The notes: generated by a model not told the origin, from the sequence alone. Counted from the stretch's first letter, positions 8,967-17,005 are shown. The stretch is DNA of 47,469 nt from SHXR01 sp046160305 (GCA_046160305.1 JBJXGX010000064.1:1-47469); one strand, 5' to 3'. A program made the numbers and translations.

Positions 8967-8992
8967 CTGAGCTTCCGTAACACGAAGCTCAG
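8967..8992. promoter_or_regulatory. Perfect 9-bp inverted repeat in divergent promoter region
   Basis: CTGAGCTTC (8967-8975) and GAAGCTCAG (8984-8992) form a perfect 9-bp inverted repeat with an 8-nt spacer. It lies between the divergently transcribed aldolase and dienelactone hydrolase genes, so it cannot end either transcript. It could be an operator or a leader hairpin of the hydrolase message. No regulator gene is adjacent. Confidence 0.4.
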
Positions 8993-9033
8993 CCCCCCTC
9001 TCCCCTAGCCCCTCTCCCGCGGGGGCGAGGGGA
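8993..9033. repeat. C-rich/G-rich intergenic palindromic repeat
   Basis: A C-rich run followed by CCCCTC (9009-9014) pairs with GAGGGG (9027-9032); after one mismatch, CCC (9016-9018) pairs with GGG (9023-9025). The CCCCTCTCCC...GGGGCGAGGGG pattern resembles short intergenic palindromes that recur many times in betaproteobacterial and xanthomonad genomes, from memory rather than a search. Only one copy is present here. Confidence 0.4.
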
Positions 9034-9089
9034 ACGCAGTGCGGCAATGAATGTCATCCATCGCCGTTTTATTGGTAGGAGCCCGTAAC

Positions 9090-9842
9090 ATGATCGAAGA
9101 AACCCTGGATATCGGCAGCGCAGGCGGTCCGATGGAGACGTTTATTTGCCGGCCCGAACGCGACGGACCCCATCCGGTCGTCTTCTTCCTGATGGATGCG
9201 CCCGGCATCCGCGAAGAGCTGCGCGACATGACACGGCGCCTGGCCACGTCCGGCTACAGCGTGCTGCTACCCAATCTTTACTACCGTGCCGGGCGCGACA
9301 CGCTCTATGGCCCGGACGTGCTCGAGCACGGCAGTGCGGAGCACACGCGGATGCGCGCGGTACGCACCAAGATGACGATTCCCCCGGTGATGAACGACAT
9401 CGCGACGATGCTCGCCTATGTCGACGGTCAGCGCTGGGCTGCGAAGGGCCCGGTCGGTTGCCATGGCTATTGCATGAGCGGGCCCTATGCACTCGCTGCC
9501 GCGGCGCGCTACCCCGATCGCGTCGCCGCCGCGGCGTCGTTCTACGGAACATGGCTGGTCAGTGACGCGGAGGAAAGCCCGCACCTCAACCTGGGCAAGG
9601 CGAAGGGCGAACTCTATATCGCGTGCGCGGAGCACGACGATCTCGCACCGTTACCGATGGTCGAGGAACTGCGCGGCCTGTTCAACAAATCGGGCGCCAA
9701 AGGCGAGCTTGAAATGTATCCCAAGGTGCACCACGGCTTCGCGTTCCCCGAACGGAGCGTCTACGACAAGCAAGCGTCGGAGCGCCACTGGGAGCGGCTC
9801 ATCGCGCTGTATCGCCGCAGGCTGCCACGGGGTTCGATGTGA
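9090..9842 (+). CDS. Dienelactone hydrolase family protein
   Basis: 250-residue alpha/beta hydrolase of the dienelactone hydrolase (DLH/carboxymethylenebutenolidase) family. The nucleophile is Cys128 in GYCMSG, the DLH form of the nucleophile elbow; an Asp is offered by EHDDLAP and the His by KVHHGFAF near the C-terminus, completing a Cys-Asp-His triad. I choose ATG 9090, preceded by TAGGAG at 8-nt spacing, over an in-frame start at 9051. Family members hydrolyse dienelactones in the modified ortho-cleavage of chlorocatechols, but many have other ester or lactone substrates. It lies 70 nt upstream of the candidate selenoprotein gene on the same strand, so they may share a transcript. Confidence 0.9.
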   Translation: MIEETLDIGSAGGPMETFICRPERDGPHPVVFFLMDAPGIREELRDMTRRLATSGYSVLLPNLYYRAGRDTLYGPDVLEHGSAEHTRMRAVRTKMTIPPVMNDIATMLAYVDGQRWAAKGPVGCHGYCMSGPYALAAAARYPDRVAAAASFYGTWLVSDAEESPHLNLGKAKGELYIACAEHDDLAPLPMVEELRGLFNKSGAKGELEMYPKVHHGFAFPERSVYDKQASERHWERLIALYRRRLPRGSM

Positions 9843-9912
9843 TCCTCGTGCGGCGCCGCATCATCCATCGCGTATGATTCCCGATGAGGCAATTCTTCAT
9901 GGAGCAATCGCA

Positions 9913-10569
9913 ATGACCGAACCCGCCAACGCCGAGCCGATCGTGCTCAGCGTATTCACCGACTACGTCTGACCCTGGTGTTATCTCAGTACCGTGCGTA
10001 TTGAAAAGCTCCGCCAGAACTACGAGATCGATGTCGAACTGGTGCACTTTCCATTGCATCCGGAAACGCCAGCGGAAGGCATGACCCTCGAAGCGCTGTT
10101 CGCGGGCCGGGCGGACGCCGCGACGCGCAAGGCACGTCAGGAGCGCATGACGGCGCTCATGAAGGCCGAGGGTCTCCCCTATGGCGATCGCACCCACACC
10201 TACAACAGCCGCCTCGCGCAAGAGCTCGGCAAGTGGGCCGACACCCAACCGGGCGGCGCGGCGATCCATGATGAACTCTACAAAGCCTATTTCGTTGATC
10301 GCCGCAATATCGGCGACGTCGACGTGCTGGTGACCATCGCGGAATCCGTCGGGCTGTCAGCCGAGGCGGCGCGCAAGGTGCTCGTTGAGCGCAGCTTCAA
10401 GTCCGCGATCGATGCTGATTGGGCGCTCTCCCGCAAGGTGGGCGTGACCGGCGTACCGACGTTTGCTGCAGGCGGGCACGGTGTGGTCGGCGCGCAGCCC
10501 TACGAAGCCATCGAAGAGCTGTTGGTTTCGGTCGGGGCCAAGAAGCGGAGCAGGACCCTGTCTGCGTGA
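9913..10569 (+). CDS. DsbA/FrnE-family thiol oxidoreductase with in-frame TGA at the active-site Cys (candidate selenoprotein)
   Basis: 218-residue DsbA-family protein if TGA 9970-9972 is read as selenocysteine. From ATG 9913 (GGAG 8 nt upstream) the protein runs 19 residues to FTDYV, then TGA, then PWCYLS. FrnE-like proteins have DFVCPWCY at exactly this point, so the TGA replaces the nucleophilic Cys of CPWC and gives U20-P-W-C23. The frame stays open afterwards and shows the family's remaining marks: the PAEGM segment, a helical insert, and GVTGVPTF with the cis-Pro near the end. A SECIS-like hairpin follows (9986-10004). Initiation at GTG 9994 would give 191 residues without the active site. 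No other frame damage is visible. Alternative: a TGC-to-TGA nonsense mutation or base error. The redox family call is firm; the selenocysteine reading is inference. Confidence 0.8.
9986..10004 (+). promoter_or_regulatory. Candidate bacterial SECIS element
   Basis: Starting 13 nt after the in-frame TGA, TCAGTAC (9986-9992) pairs with GTATTGA (9998-10004) as seven base pairs including one G-U, closing a five-base loop CGTGC (9993-9997). The loop starts 21 nt after the TGA and has G as its second base followed by T. This meets the published bacterial SECIS rules as I know them: loop about 16-37 nt from UGA, 4-16 bp stem, short loop, G in the first two loop positions. It lies inside the coding region, as bacterial SECIS elements do, and would be bound by SelB. 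Confidence 0.6.
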
Positions 10570-10592
10570 ATTGAACGAATCAGTCGCTTGGT

Positions 10593-11651
10593 TCAATCGC
10601 GCTCTGCCGACAACGCCGGTTTCACCTCGCGCGTAAGCAGCTCCATCGTTCTGCAGCATTGCGCATGCGACAACGCGCCGAAGCGGCAAATGAAGATCGC
10701 CTCGGTGAAACCAAGCGCGGCGTAGCGAGCGAGCCGCTCGATGGCCTGCGAAGGCGTACAGATCAAGGTGCGCCTGCGAAAAACGTCGCGAATGTCGCCG
10801 CCCTCGCATAGGGCGAGAAGCAGCGATTCGTCACCGGCGTAGTTGCGGTCCCATTCCTTGTGCTGCTGGACATTGCGCAGCGCGCCCACATGCTCCTGGA
10901 GCGCACCGCGAGCCGTCGCAATCGCTGCCTCTTCGGAGTCGTCGATGTAGGTCATGAAGGCCACCGTGCTGCGTCGCGCGTCTACATCGTGTCCCGCCTT
11001 CGCGAACGCGATTTTGTAGCGGTCGTGCTTCTCGACGAGCGACTCGAAGGTCATCGGATATTGGTTCATCAGCAGATGAAATCCGCCGGTGCCGATCCGC
11101 TCGAAGCTTGCCAGATCATTCGACGCGGCGACCCAGATCGGGATCTCGCGCTGATGCGTCCGTGGCCACGGGTCGACACGCGCGAATTGGTAGAACCGCC
11201 CCGCATGCGCGAACGGTTCGCCCAGCCAGAAGCGCTGAATGATCGACAAACTCTCGGTCACGCGCTCGACCGTATCGTCGCGGCTCATACCGAACGCCTC
11301 GAACTCATGCGGCACGAACCCGCGCGAGATGCCCATGTCGAAGCGACCGCCGGAGAGATGATCGACCATCGCATAGTCCTCGGCGACCTGCAACGGATGG
11401 CGCAGCGGCAGCAGCGACACGGCGGTGCCGAGTCGGATTCGCCGGGTCTCGCGTGCCCACGCCGCGAGGATCACCGCCGGATTGGGGACCGCACCGCCGT
11501 AGTAATGGAAATGGTGCTCGGTCGTGAGCGCGCGTGCCCAGCCCAGACGATCGGCCAGACGCACGGACTCGATCAATTCCTCGAAGAAGGTATTCAGGTT
11601 GGCCGAAAAGCCTTCGCGAAATGTCGGGAGATGGAAAAGAGAGAAGTCCAC
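10593..11651 (-). CDS. Luciferase-like (LLM class) flavin-dependent monooxygenase
   Basis: 352-residue TIM-barrel enzyme of the bacterial-luciferase-like superfamily, which uses reduced FMN or F420. Family features: ALTTEHHFHYYGG after strand 2, RRIRLGTAVSLLPLRHPLQVAEDYAMVDHLSGGRFDMGISRG in the barrel centre, and SLSIIQRFWLGEPFAHAGRFYQF. It is the last gene of the minus-strand cluster that begins at 16845, 124 nt after the preceding TTT binding-protein gene. Likely role is oxygenation or Baeyer-Villiger-type attack on a compound handled by that cluster; substrate unknown. Two other family members lie at 34207 and 35311 but are clearly different proteins. Confidence 0.9.
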   Translation of the reverse strand: MDFSLFHLPTFREGFSANLNTFFEELIESVRLADRLGWARALTTEHHFHYYGGAVPNPAVILAAWARETRRIRLGTAVSLLPLRHPLQVAEDYAMVDHLSGGRFDMGISRGFVPHEFEAFGMSRDDTVERVTESLSIIQRFWLGEPFAHAGRFYQFARVDPWPRTHQREIPIWVAASNDLASFERIGTGGFHLLMNQYPMTFESLVEKHDRYKIAFAKAGHDVDARRSTVAFMTYIDDSEEAAIATARGALQEHVGALRNVQQHKEWDRNYAGDESLLLALCEGGDIRDVFRRRTLICTPSQAIERLARYAALGFTEAIFICRFGALSHAQCCRTMELLTREVKPALSAERD

Positions 11652-11775
11652 GAGGCTGCCAATCTAGAGGGTGCGCACGATAGAGGGTGTGTACGACATG
11701 CTCGGAACCTGCTCGGATACTGTCGTGACAAAAGGGTAGCGGGAGCCCTTCGCCCCAATGCGGGAGAGGGGAGCG

Positions 11776-12756
11776 TTACTCGAGCTTGATGCCGATCTGG
11801 CTCACGATTCGTCTCCACTTTGCGCTGTCGTCCGCGATCAGGGCCGCGTATTGCTCGGGCGTACCCGGGATCGGCTCCAACCCCATCTTCGCGACGGCAT
11901 CGTTGATCTCCGGCGTGCCGAGCGCCTTCACCACGTCGGCGTTCAATCGCCGCACGATGTCGCCCGGCGTGCCGGCCGGGGCGAGCAACCCGAAGTACGA
12001 GGCGAACTCGAATCCGGGCAGTCCGGCCTCAGCGGTCGTTGGAATGTCGGGCATCCGAGATAGTCGCGTGCGATTGCCGACCGCGAGCGCCTTGAGCTTC
12101 CCGCTGCGTACATGTTCGGTGTACGCGACGATCGTATCGATCATCACATCGAGCCGTTCGCCGAACAGGTCGGCGATGATCTGGCTCGTTCCCTTATACG
12201 GGACATGGAAGAGCTTCACGTCCGCGGCGACATTGAAAGCTTCGCCCGCAACATGCAGAAAGTGCCCGATGCCAGCCGAGCCGTAGTTGATTTTTCCGGG
12301 GCGTGCCCGTGCGTAGTCGATGAATTCCTTGAGCGTGCTGACCGGCATCGAACTGTTCACGATCACGACCACCGGTGCGCTCGCCAGCGCGCTGATCGGC
12401 GCGAACGACTGGATCGGGTCATACGACAGCTTGGGTTGGAGCGCCGGCTGACTCGCCAATGCGCCGGTGGTGCCGAAGAAGATCGTATAGCCATCGGCAG
12501 GGGACTTCGCCGCCGCTTCCGCGCCGATGACGCCACCCGCGCCGCCACGGTTCTCGACGAAGACCTGCTGCCCGAGCGACTCGGTCAGTTTTTGCGCCAT
12601 CAATCGCCCGAGTACATCGGTGTTGCCACCGGCGGGAAACGGAATGAGCAGCTTGACGGGTTTCGCCGGATAGCTCTGGGCGACCGCGAGCGAGACGATG
12701 GTTGCTGCCGCAAGGGCAACAACGGCCGCGGAGACAATCGTGAGGAGGCTTTTCAT
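11776..12756 (-). CDS. Tripartite tricarboxylate transporter (Bug family) substrate-binding protein
   Basis: 326-residue periplasmic protein of the TctC/Bug family. Signal peptide residues 1-26 (hydrophobic AAVVALAAATIVSLAVAQ). The mature start SYPAKPVKLLIPFPAGG, then VENRGGAGGVIGAEAAAKSPADGYT, then the late PDIPTTAEAGLPGFE are the family's three hallmark blocks. Bug proteins bind carboxylated solutes and feed a TctA/TctB membrane pair or a sensor; neither is encoded in this window. It sits between an amidohydrolase and a luciferase-like gene on the same strand, suggesting uptake of a substrate degraded by those enzymes. Confidence 0.93.
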   Translation of the reverse strand: MKSLLTIVSAAVVALAAATIVSLAVAQSYPAKPVKLLIPFPAGGNTDVLGRLMAQKLTESLGQQVFVENRGGAGGVIGAEAAAKSPADGYTIFFGTTGALASQPALQPKLSYDPIQSFAPISALASAPVVVIVNSSMPVSTLKEFIDYARARPGKINYGSAGIGHFLHVAGEAFNVAADVKLFHVPYKGTSQIIADLFGERLDVMIDTIVAYTEHVRSGKLKALAVGNRTRLSRMPDIPTTAEAGLPGFEFASYFGLLAPAGTPGDIVRRLNADVVKALGTPEINDAVAKMGLEPIPGTPEQYAALIADDSAKWRRIVSQIGIKLE

Positions 12757-12802
12757 ACGCGCATGCTAAGCGAACGCGGCATGCCCGGCAACGAGCAACG
12801 GC

Positions 12803-14044
12803 TCAGTTCGGCGCGCCCATCGGCCTGATCAGCCGCGGCAAGTCCCACTCGAAGGTCTGCTTCCCGTTCTTGAACCCCGCGACCGGTTGTGCGATCTCCG
12901 CGATCGCCTGCTCCGGTGTTTGCGCAGCGAGAATCACGACGTCGGCCGGATGACCGACCTTGAATCCGTAATTTTTCAGATTGAGCAACCGCGCGGACCG
13001 GCTCGTCAGCATCTCAAAGCATTCCCGCAACTGTGCTGCTCGATCCACCTGCAGCACATTCGCATAGAGATTCGCCATGCGAATGAGCGAGCAATCGCCG
13101 TAAGGCGTCGCAGGGTTGAGAATGTTGTTGGACGATAGCGAGCAATTGACCCCATGCTCGATCAGACGGTTCGCATCGGCCACGCCGCGCCGGACCGCGT
13201 AGTCCTGATCGCGTCCCATCAGAAATAGATCCGTGGCGGGCAGCACGGTTACAGCGATGCCGCTATCGGCCAGCCGTTGTGCCAGGGTCGCGAACTGGTC
13301 AAGGGGCAACAGCGAGAGCTTCGCCATATGGCCCACGACGACCCTGCCGCCACGCTTGTACCGGTCGGTAAGTTCTCGCACGAGATGGACGTCCATCGCA
13401 TCGGGGGTGTTGCCGACATCCAGGTGCAGGTCGATATCGACGTCGAACTCGCGGGCGAGCGCAAAGATACGTTCAATCTGGGCGGACGGGTTGGTGTCAT
13501 AGCGCGGCGCACCGCCGATCACCTTGGCGCCACGCTGCAGCGCTTCGACCAGCAGCGCATCGGTCCCGGGATAGTTGATCAATCCTTCCTGGGGAAAGAC
13601 ACACATCTCGAGATCGATCGCCCACTTGTACTCGGCAATGAGTGATTGCACCGCTTCGAATCCGCGCATGCCGATGCCCGGATCGACTTCAACCTGCGTG
13701 CGCATCCGGGTCGTACCGTGCGCGATGCATGCCTCGAGCGTTCGGGCTGCGCGCGCATGCACATCCTCGACCGACATCGCCGGTTTGAGCGGCTTGACGC
13801 CAATGATCGGACTCAACTCGCGCCGTGTCTGGGGCGCACAGCGCTCGATGATGCGCGACTTGTCGAGGTGAATGTGGGTCTCGACCAATCCGGGACACGC
13901 GAGCTGACCCTTGGCATCGTAGATGGGGCATTCGGCCCGGAGCATGTGCTCGATCGCAACGATGCGGCCCCGCTCTATGCCGATATCCTGCGGCGCATCG
14001 ACGACGCTGTCGGCCAGGCGCGCATTGCGGATGATGAGATCCAT
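12803..14044 (-). CDS. Amidohydrolase family protein (cytosine deaminase-like)
   Basis: 413-residue amidohydrolase of the cytosine deaminase/AtzC-like branch. ATG 14044 lies 19 nt after the stop of the upstream TTT gene and follows GGAG; the frame's longer extension lies inside that gene. Metal-site features: ETHIHLDKS (His57 and His59), DIDLHLDVG (third His) and VVVGHMAKLS (fourth His). Where cytosine deaminase has the HDD segment with its catalytic metal-binding Asp, this protein has SSNNILNP, so Asn occupies that place. A similar SNN form is, from memory, common in amidohydrolases near TTT binding proteins, so it may define a subfamily rather than a dead enzyme. Probably hydrolyses a cyclic amide or deaminates a ring compound; substrate unknown. 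Confidence 0.85.
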   Translation of the reverse strand: MDLIIRNARLADSVVDAPQDIGIERGRIVAIEHMLRAECPIYDAKGQLACPGLVETHIHLDKSRIIERCAPQTRRELSPIIGVKPLKPAMSVEDVHARAARTLEACIAHGTTRMRTQVEVDPGIGMRGFEAVQSLIAEYKWAIDLEMCVFPQEGLINYPGTDALLVEALQRGAKVIGGAPRYDTNPSAQIERIFALAREFDVDIDLHLDVGNTPDAMDVHLVRELTDRYKRGGRVVVGHMAKLSLLPLDQFATLAQRLADSGIAVTVLPATDLFLMGRDQDYAVRRGVADANRLIEHGVNCSLSSNNILNPATPYGDCSLIRMANLYANVLQVDRAAQLRECFEMLTSRSARLLNLKNYGFKVGHPADVVILAAQTPEQAIAEIAQPVAGFKNGKQTFEWDLPRLIRPMGAPN

Positions 14045-14063
14045 GAGGATGCGGCTCCGTTTG

Positions 14064-15038
14064 TTATTCGGGCTTGATATTGGCGGCCTTGATGATCGGC
14101 CACCACTTGTCGATCTCGGCCTTGTGGTGCGCGCCGAGCGCCGCCGCCGTCTGTTCATCGCGCGGCGGGATCTCTTGTCCGAGGTCGGTGAGCCGCTTTT
14201 GCACCGCCGGATCGCCGAGCGCATCCATCGCGGCCGTCGTGAGTTTGCGAATGGCATCGGCTGGTGTGCCCTTTGGTACCCAGAGACCCGCCCAGGTAGA
14301 AATGTACACACCGGGGGCGCCTGCCTCGTCGACGGTCGGGATGTCGGGCGCCGACTGCAAGCGCGATTTCGCGGTGATCGCGTGAGCCTTCACCATGCCG
14401 TTGCGTACGAACGGCAAGGCGGTGATCGCTTGATCGAAGGTGAGATCGATATGGCCCCCGACCAGATCTTGCATGATCTGCGACGACCCCGCGCGATACG
14501 AAACGAAATTGAAATGCGTTCCCGACACACTTTGAAAGTAGACGCCGCTCACATGTTGTCCGGAGCCTGGCCCGGCGGTGCCAAGCGAACCTTTCCCCGG
14601 GTTGGCCTTGAGCCACATGATGAGATCCTTCAGGTTTTGCGCCGGCAGGTCTTTGCGTGAGACCACGACATACGGATTGCTTGACAGGCGCGCGACCGGC
14701 TCGAAATCACCGAGCAAATCATACTGAAGCGTGAAGATCGCGCCGTTCACAACATGCGTGGGCCAATTACCGATACTCACCGTGTAGCCATCCGCCGCCG
14801 CGCGAACGGCGCGCGCGACGCCAATCGTGCCCGATGCGCCGGTGACGTTCTCGATAAGCACGCGCTGACCGAGCGACACACGCATCGGTTCGCTCAGGAG
14901 GCGCGCAAGCGTATCGACCGGCCCACCCGCGCCGAACGGCACGATGAGCGTGACCGGGCGGATGGGGTAGGTTTGCGACCAGGCCGCGCCGATGCCGGAC
15001 AACACCACACCAAGTATTGCAAGTAGTGCGCCGCGCAT
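14064..15038 (-). CDS. Tripartite tricarboxylate transporter (Bug family) substrate-binding protein
   Basis: 324 residues; signal peptide with cleavage near AAWSQ (residues 18-22). The family blocks are present: TYPIRPVTLIVPFGAGGPVDTLAR, ENVTGASGTIGVARAVRAAADGYT and APDIPTVDEAGAPGV. It is clearly a different paralogue from the one at 11776, with low identity outside these blocks. The gene is flanked by an OYE-type enzyme upstream (85 nt) and an amidohydrolase downstream (19 nt) on the same strand, so it is part of the same transcript. Its ribosome site AAGGAG abuts a small hairpin. Ligand unknown. Confidence 0.93.
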   Translation of the reverse strand: MRGALLAILGVVLSGIGAAWSQTYPIRPVTLIVPFGAGGPVDTLARLLSEPMRVSLGQRVLIENVTGASGTIGVARAVRAAADGYTVSIGNWPTHVVNGAIFTLQYDLLGDFEPVARLSSNPYVVVSRKDLPAQNLKDLIMWLKANPGKGSLGTAGPGSGQHVSGVYFQSVSGTHFNFVSYRAGSSQIMQDLVGGHIDLTFDQAITALPFVRNGMVKAHAITAKSRLQSAPDIPTVDEAGAPGVYISTWAGLWVPKGTPADAIRKLTTAAMDALGDPAVQKRLTDLGQEIPPRDEQTAAALGAHHKAEIDKWWPIIKAANIKPE

Positions 15039-15048
15039 TCAGTGCTCC

Positions 15049-15069
15049 TTCAATCGCTCAAGGATTGAA
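15049..15069 (-). promoter_or_regulatory. Hairpin abutting a ribosome binding site
   Basis: TTCAATC (15049-15055) pairs with GATTGAA (15063-15069), seven perfect pairs around a 7-nt loop. On the minus-strand message the 3' arm runs straight into the AAGGAG ribosome site of the TTT gene that starts at 15038, with the two As of the site inside the stem. It could tune translation of that gene within the operon; this is inference. Confidence 0.35.
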
Positions 15070-15123
15070 CTATAAGGGGTAGCGAACGCACACGTTGCAG
15101 GCGTCCGCTGTTTGCGCGTATCG

Positions 15124-16845
15124 CTAGCGTGCGGGCGCGATCGCCGCCTCGAACGCACTCGTAATCGCTTCTTTGCTTTTGCCCGCTTTCACTGCATCAC
15201 CGATCGCGATCATATTGGGGTGCGGACCCAGGCGCTGCATCAGCGCGGCAGCGGTGCCCTCGCGCGCGCGGTAGTAAAACCAATCGCGAAATGCGCTTGC
15301 CGAGGCGATCTGCCGGATCCCGGGCCAACGACTCACGCCAAGGTCGAGCATTGAGGTCACGAGCGGACCGAGGCTGTGGCGATAGCGTGCGCCGGCGGCG
15401 ATGACGATCCGATCGAAGCCTTCGAGCACGGCAGGCTCGCTCGCGACATCCACGTTGAATCGAATCGTGACGCCGCTTTGCTCGCACGCGCGAACAAGCA
15501 AATCGATGTAGCGCTCGAATGATGCAGGGTTCGCTTCCACCTCCTGGAAGAGCGGCGCCTTGCCCGCATAGCGAAACGCGCCGCCTGCGCGATCCAAACG
15601 CTCGAACACGACGACCCGATTACCCGCCGCGACCAATGATGCGTAGGTCAGGCCGGCGGGCCCGGCGCCGATGATCGCGATATCCTCGCCACGCGGCCGC
15701 TTGCCATTCTCGAAGCGCCGCTCGCGCCCGGCGGCACCGTTCACCACGCATGCCATCCCCGCGCCGCCGCGCATCTCATTGACGCAGGTATTGCACGCGA
15801 GGCATGCGCGTCGTGGTTCGCCGCGCCGCAACTTCGCAACCCACTCCGGATCGGCGACCAATGAGCGGCCGAGTGAAATGAAATCCGCCTTGCCGGATTC
15901 GACCGCCAAGCGTGCGGTGTCGGGATCGCCAAGCCGCCCCACCGCGATGACCGGAATCTTCACATCGCGTTTGATGTCTGCAGCGTATTCGAGAAACGTG
16001 GCATCAGGCTGCGCCATGGGCGGAATCTGTCGTGCGGCCGATGGCAGCGAGCGGTAATGCCCGGCCGCGATGTGCAACGCATCGGCGCCCGCTTCAGCCG
16101 CCCACAACGCGATCTGCCGGCCCTCCGTGTAGGGCATCCCTTCCGGAAAATAATCATCGACCGACAGCCGATAGATCACGCCAAGGCGCGGCGCGGCCGC
16201 CTTTACCGCGCGCAGCACCTCGAGCCCGAAGCGCGCGCGATTCGCAAGCGTTCCGCCATAGTCATCGGTGCGGTGATTCTCGAACGGCGTATGGAACTGC
16301 GAGATCAGATAGCCATGCGCGGCATGTATCTCGATGCAATCGAAGCCGGCGCGCGCTGCTCTCGCTGCCGCGTCCGCGAAGGCCGTGACGCATGCATCGA
16401 TCCGCGCTTTCGTCATCGCCTCCGGAACGATCGTCTCGAACGTTATCTCGAACACCGGATGCGGAATCGCCGAGGGCGCGATCGGCGTCTCGCCGCAAAT
16501 ATCGATGCGAGTGTGGCCGCCCGCATGGCCGAGCTGAATGGAAGCTCTCGCACCGTCGGCATGGATCGTGTCGACCAGCCGTGTGAGCCCGGGCAGAAAG
16601 CGATCGTCGTAGAGGCCAAGCTCATGCCGGCGATGGCGGCCGGCCCGCTCAGGCGATGCCATCTCGACGGTAATCATGCCGACGCCGCCACGCGCGCGCG
16701 CCCGGTAGTACGCGATCGAGTCCTCGGTGACGAAGCCCTCCGTGTCGGCTTTACGTGTCGTCATTGGCGGCATGACAATCCGATTGCGAATCTCGACCGG
16801 GCCGATCCGTGCCGGCGTCAGAAGGATATTCGTTGGGTCACTCAC
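15124..16845 (-). CDS. Old-yellow-enzyme-type NADH:flavin oxidoreductase with Fe-S cluster and FAD/NAD(P) domain
   Basis: 573 residues in the style of 2,4-dienoyl-CoA reductase. Domains in order: FMN TIM barrel (residues ~1-330) with RIGPVEIRNRIVMPPM and an HAAHGYLISQF His pair; a 4Fe-4S site CLACNTC plus a fourth Cys in MACVVN; then an FAD/NAD(P) Rossmann domain with IIGAGPAGLTYASLVAAGNRVVVFE. The C-terminal part is shorter than in canonical dienoyl-CoA reductases (~670 aa). Start: GTG 16845 gives the family-like N-terminus SDPTNILLTPARIG; an in-frame TTG at 16878 is the alternative and neither has a strong ribosome site. First gene of the minus-strand cluster. Probably reduces an activated C=C or cleaves a demethylation-type substrate; not resolvable. 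Confidence 0.87.
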   Translation of the reverse strand: MSDPTNILLTPARIGPVEIRNRIVMPPMTTRKADTEGFVTEDSIAYYRARARGGVGMITVEMASPERAGRHRRHELGLYDDRFLPGLTRLVDTIHADGARASIQLGHAGGHTRIDICGETPIAPSAIPHPVFEITFETIVPEAMTKARIDACVTAFADAAARAARAGFDCIEIHAAHGYLISQFHTPFENHRTDDYGGTLANRARFGLEVLRAVKAAAPRLGVIYRLSVDDYFPEGMPYTEGRQIALWAAEAGADALHIAAGHYRSLPSAARQIPPMAQPDATFLEYAADIKRDVKIPVIAVGRLGDPDTARLAVESGKADFISLGRSLVADPEWVAKLRRGEPRRACLACNTCVNEMRGGAGMACVVNGAAGRERRFENGKRPRGEDIAIIGAGPAGLTYASLVAAGNRVVVFERLDRAGGAFRYAGKAPLFQEVEANPASFERYIDLLVRACEQSGVTIRFNVDVASEPAVLEGFDRIVIAAGARYRHSLGPLVTSMLDLGVSRWPGIRQIASASAFRDWFYYRAREGTAAALMQRLGPHPNMIAIGDAVKAGKSKEAITSAFEAAIAPAR

Positions 16846-17005
16846 ACTGCGCTTACCGATTCTGATTTCAAAATTCAATCAATGCGCGTCGTATGCGGTA
16901 CGCGCTTTCAATGCGCAATGATAGCCGTGATCAGAATCAGCCGGCCTACGCCAACCGAAAATCGCGAAACATCTCGATCCATGCGCTGCGGCCCCAACCG
17001 GGGTC

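Noticed and set aside
8967..9032. Rho-independent terminator between the aldolase and dienelactone hydrolase genes
   Set aside because: Both flanking genes start, not end, here and neither hairpin has a T-run.
9994..10569. A separate 191-residue protein starting at GTG 9994
   Set aside because: It would remove the redox motif and first strand of the FrnE fold, and the GTG lies inside the proposed hairpin loop. The upstream ATG with ribosome site and matching family sequence gives the better model.
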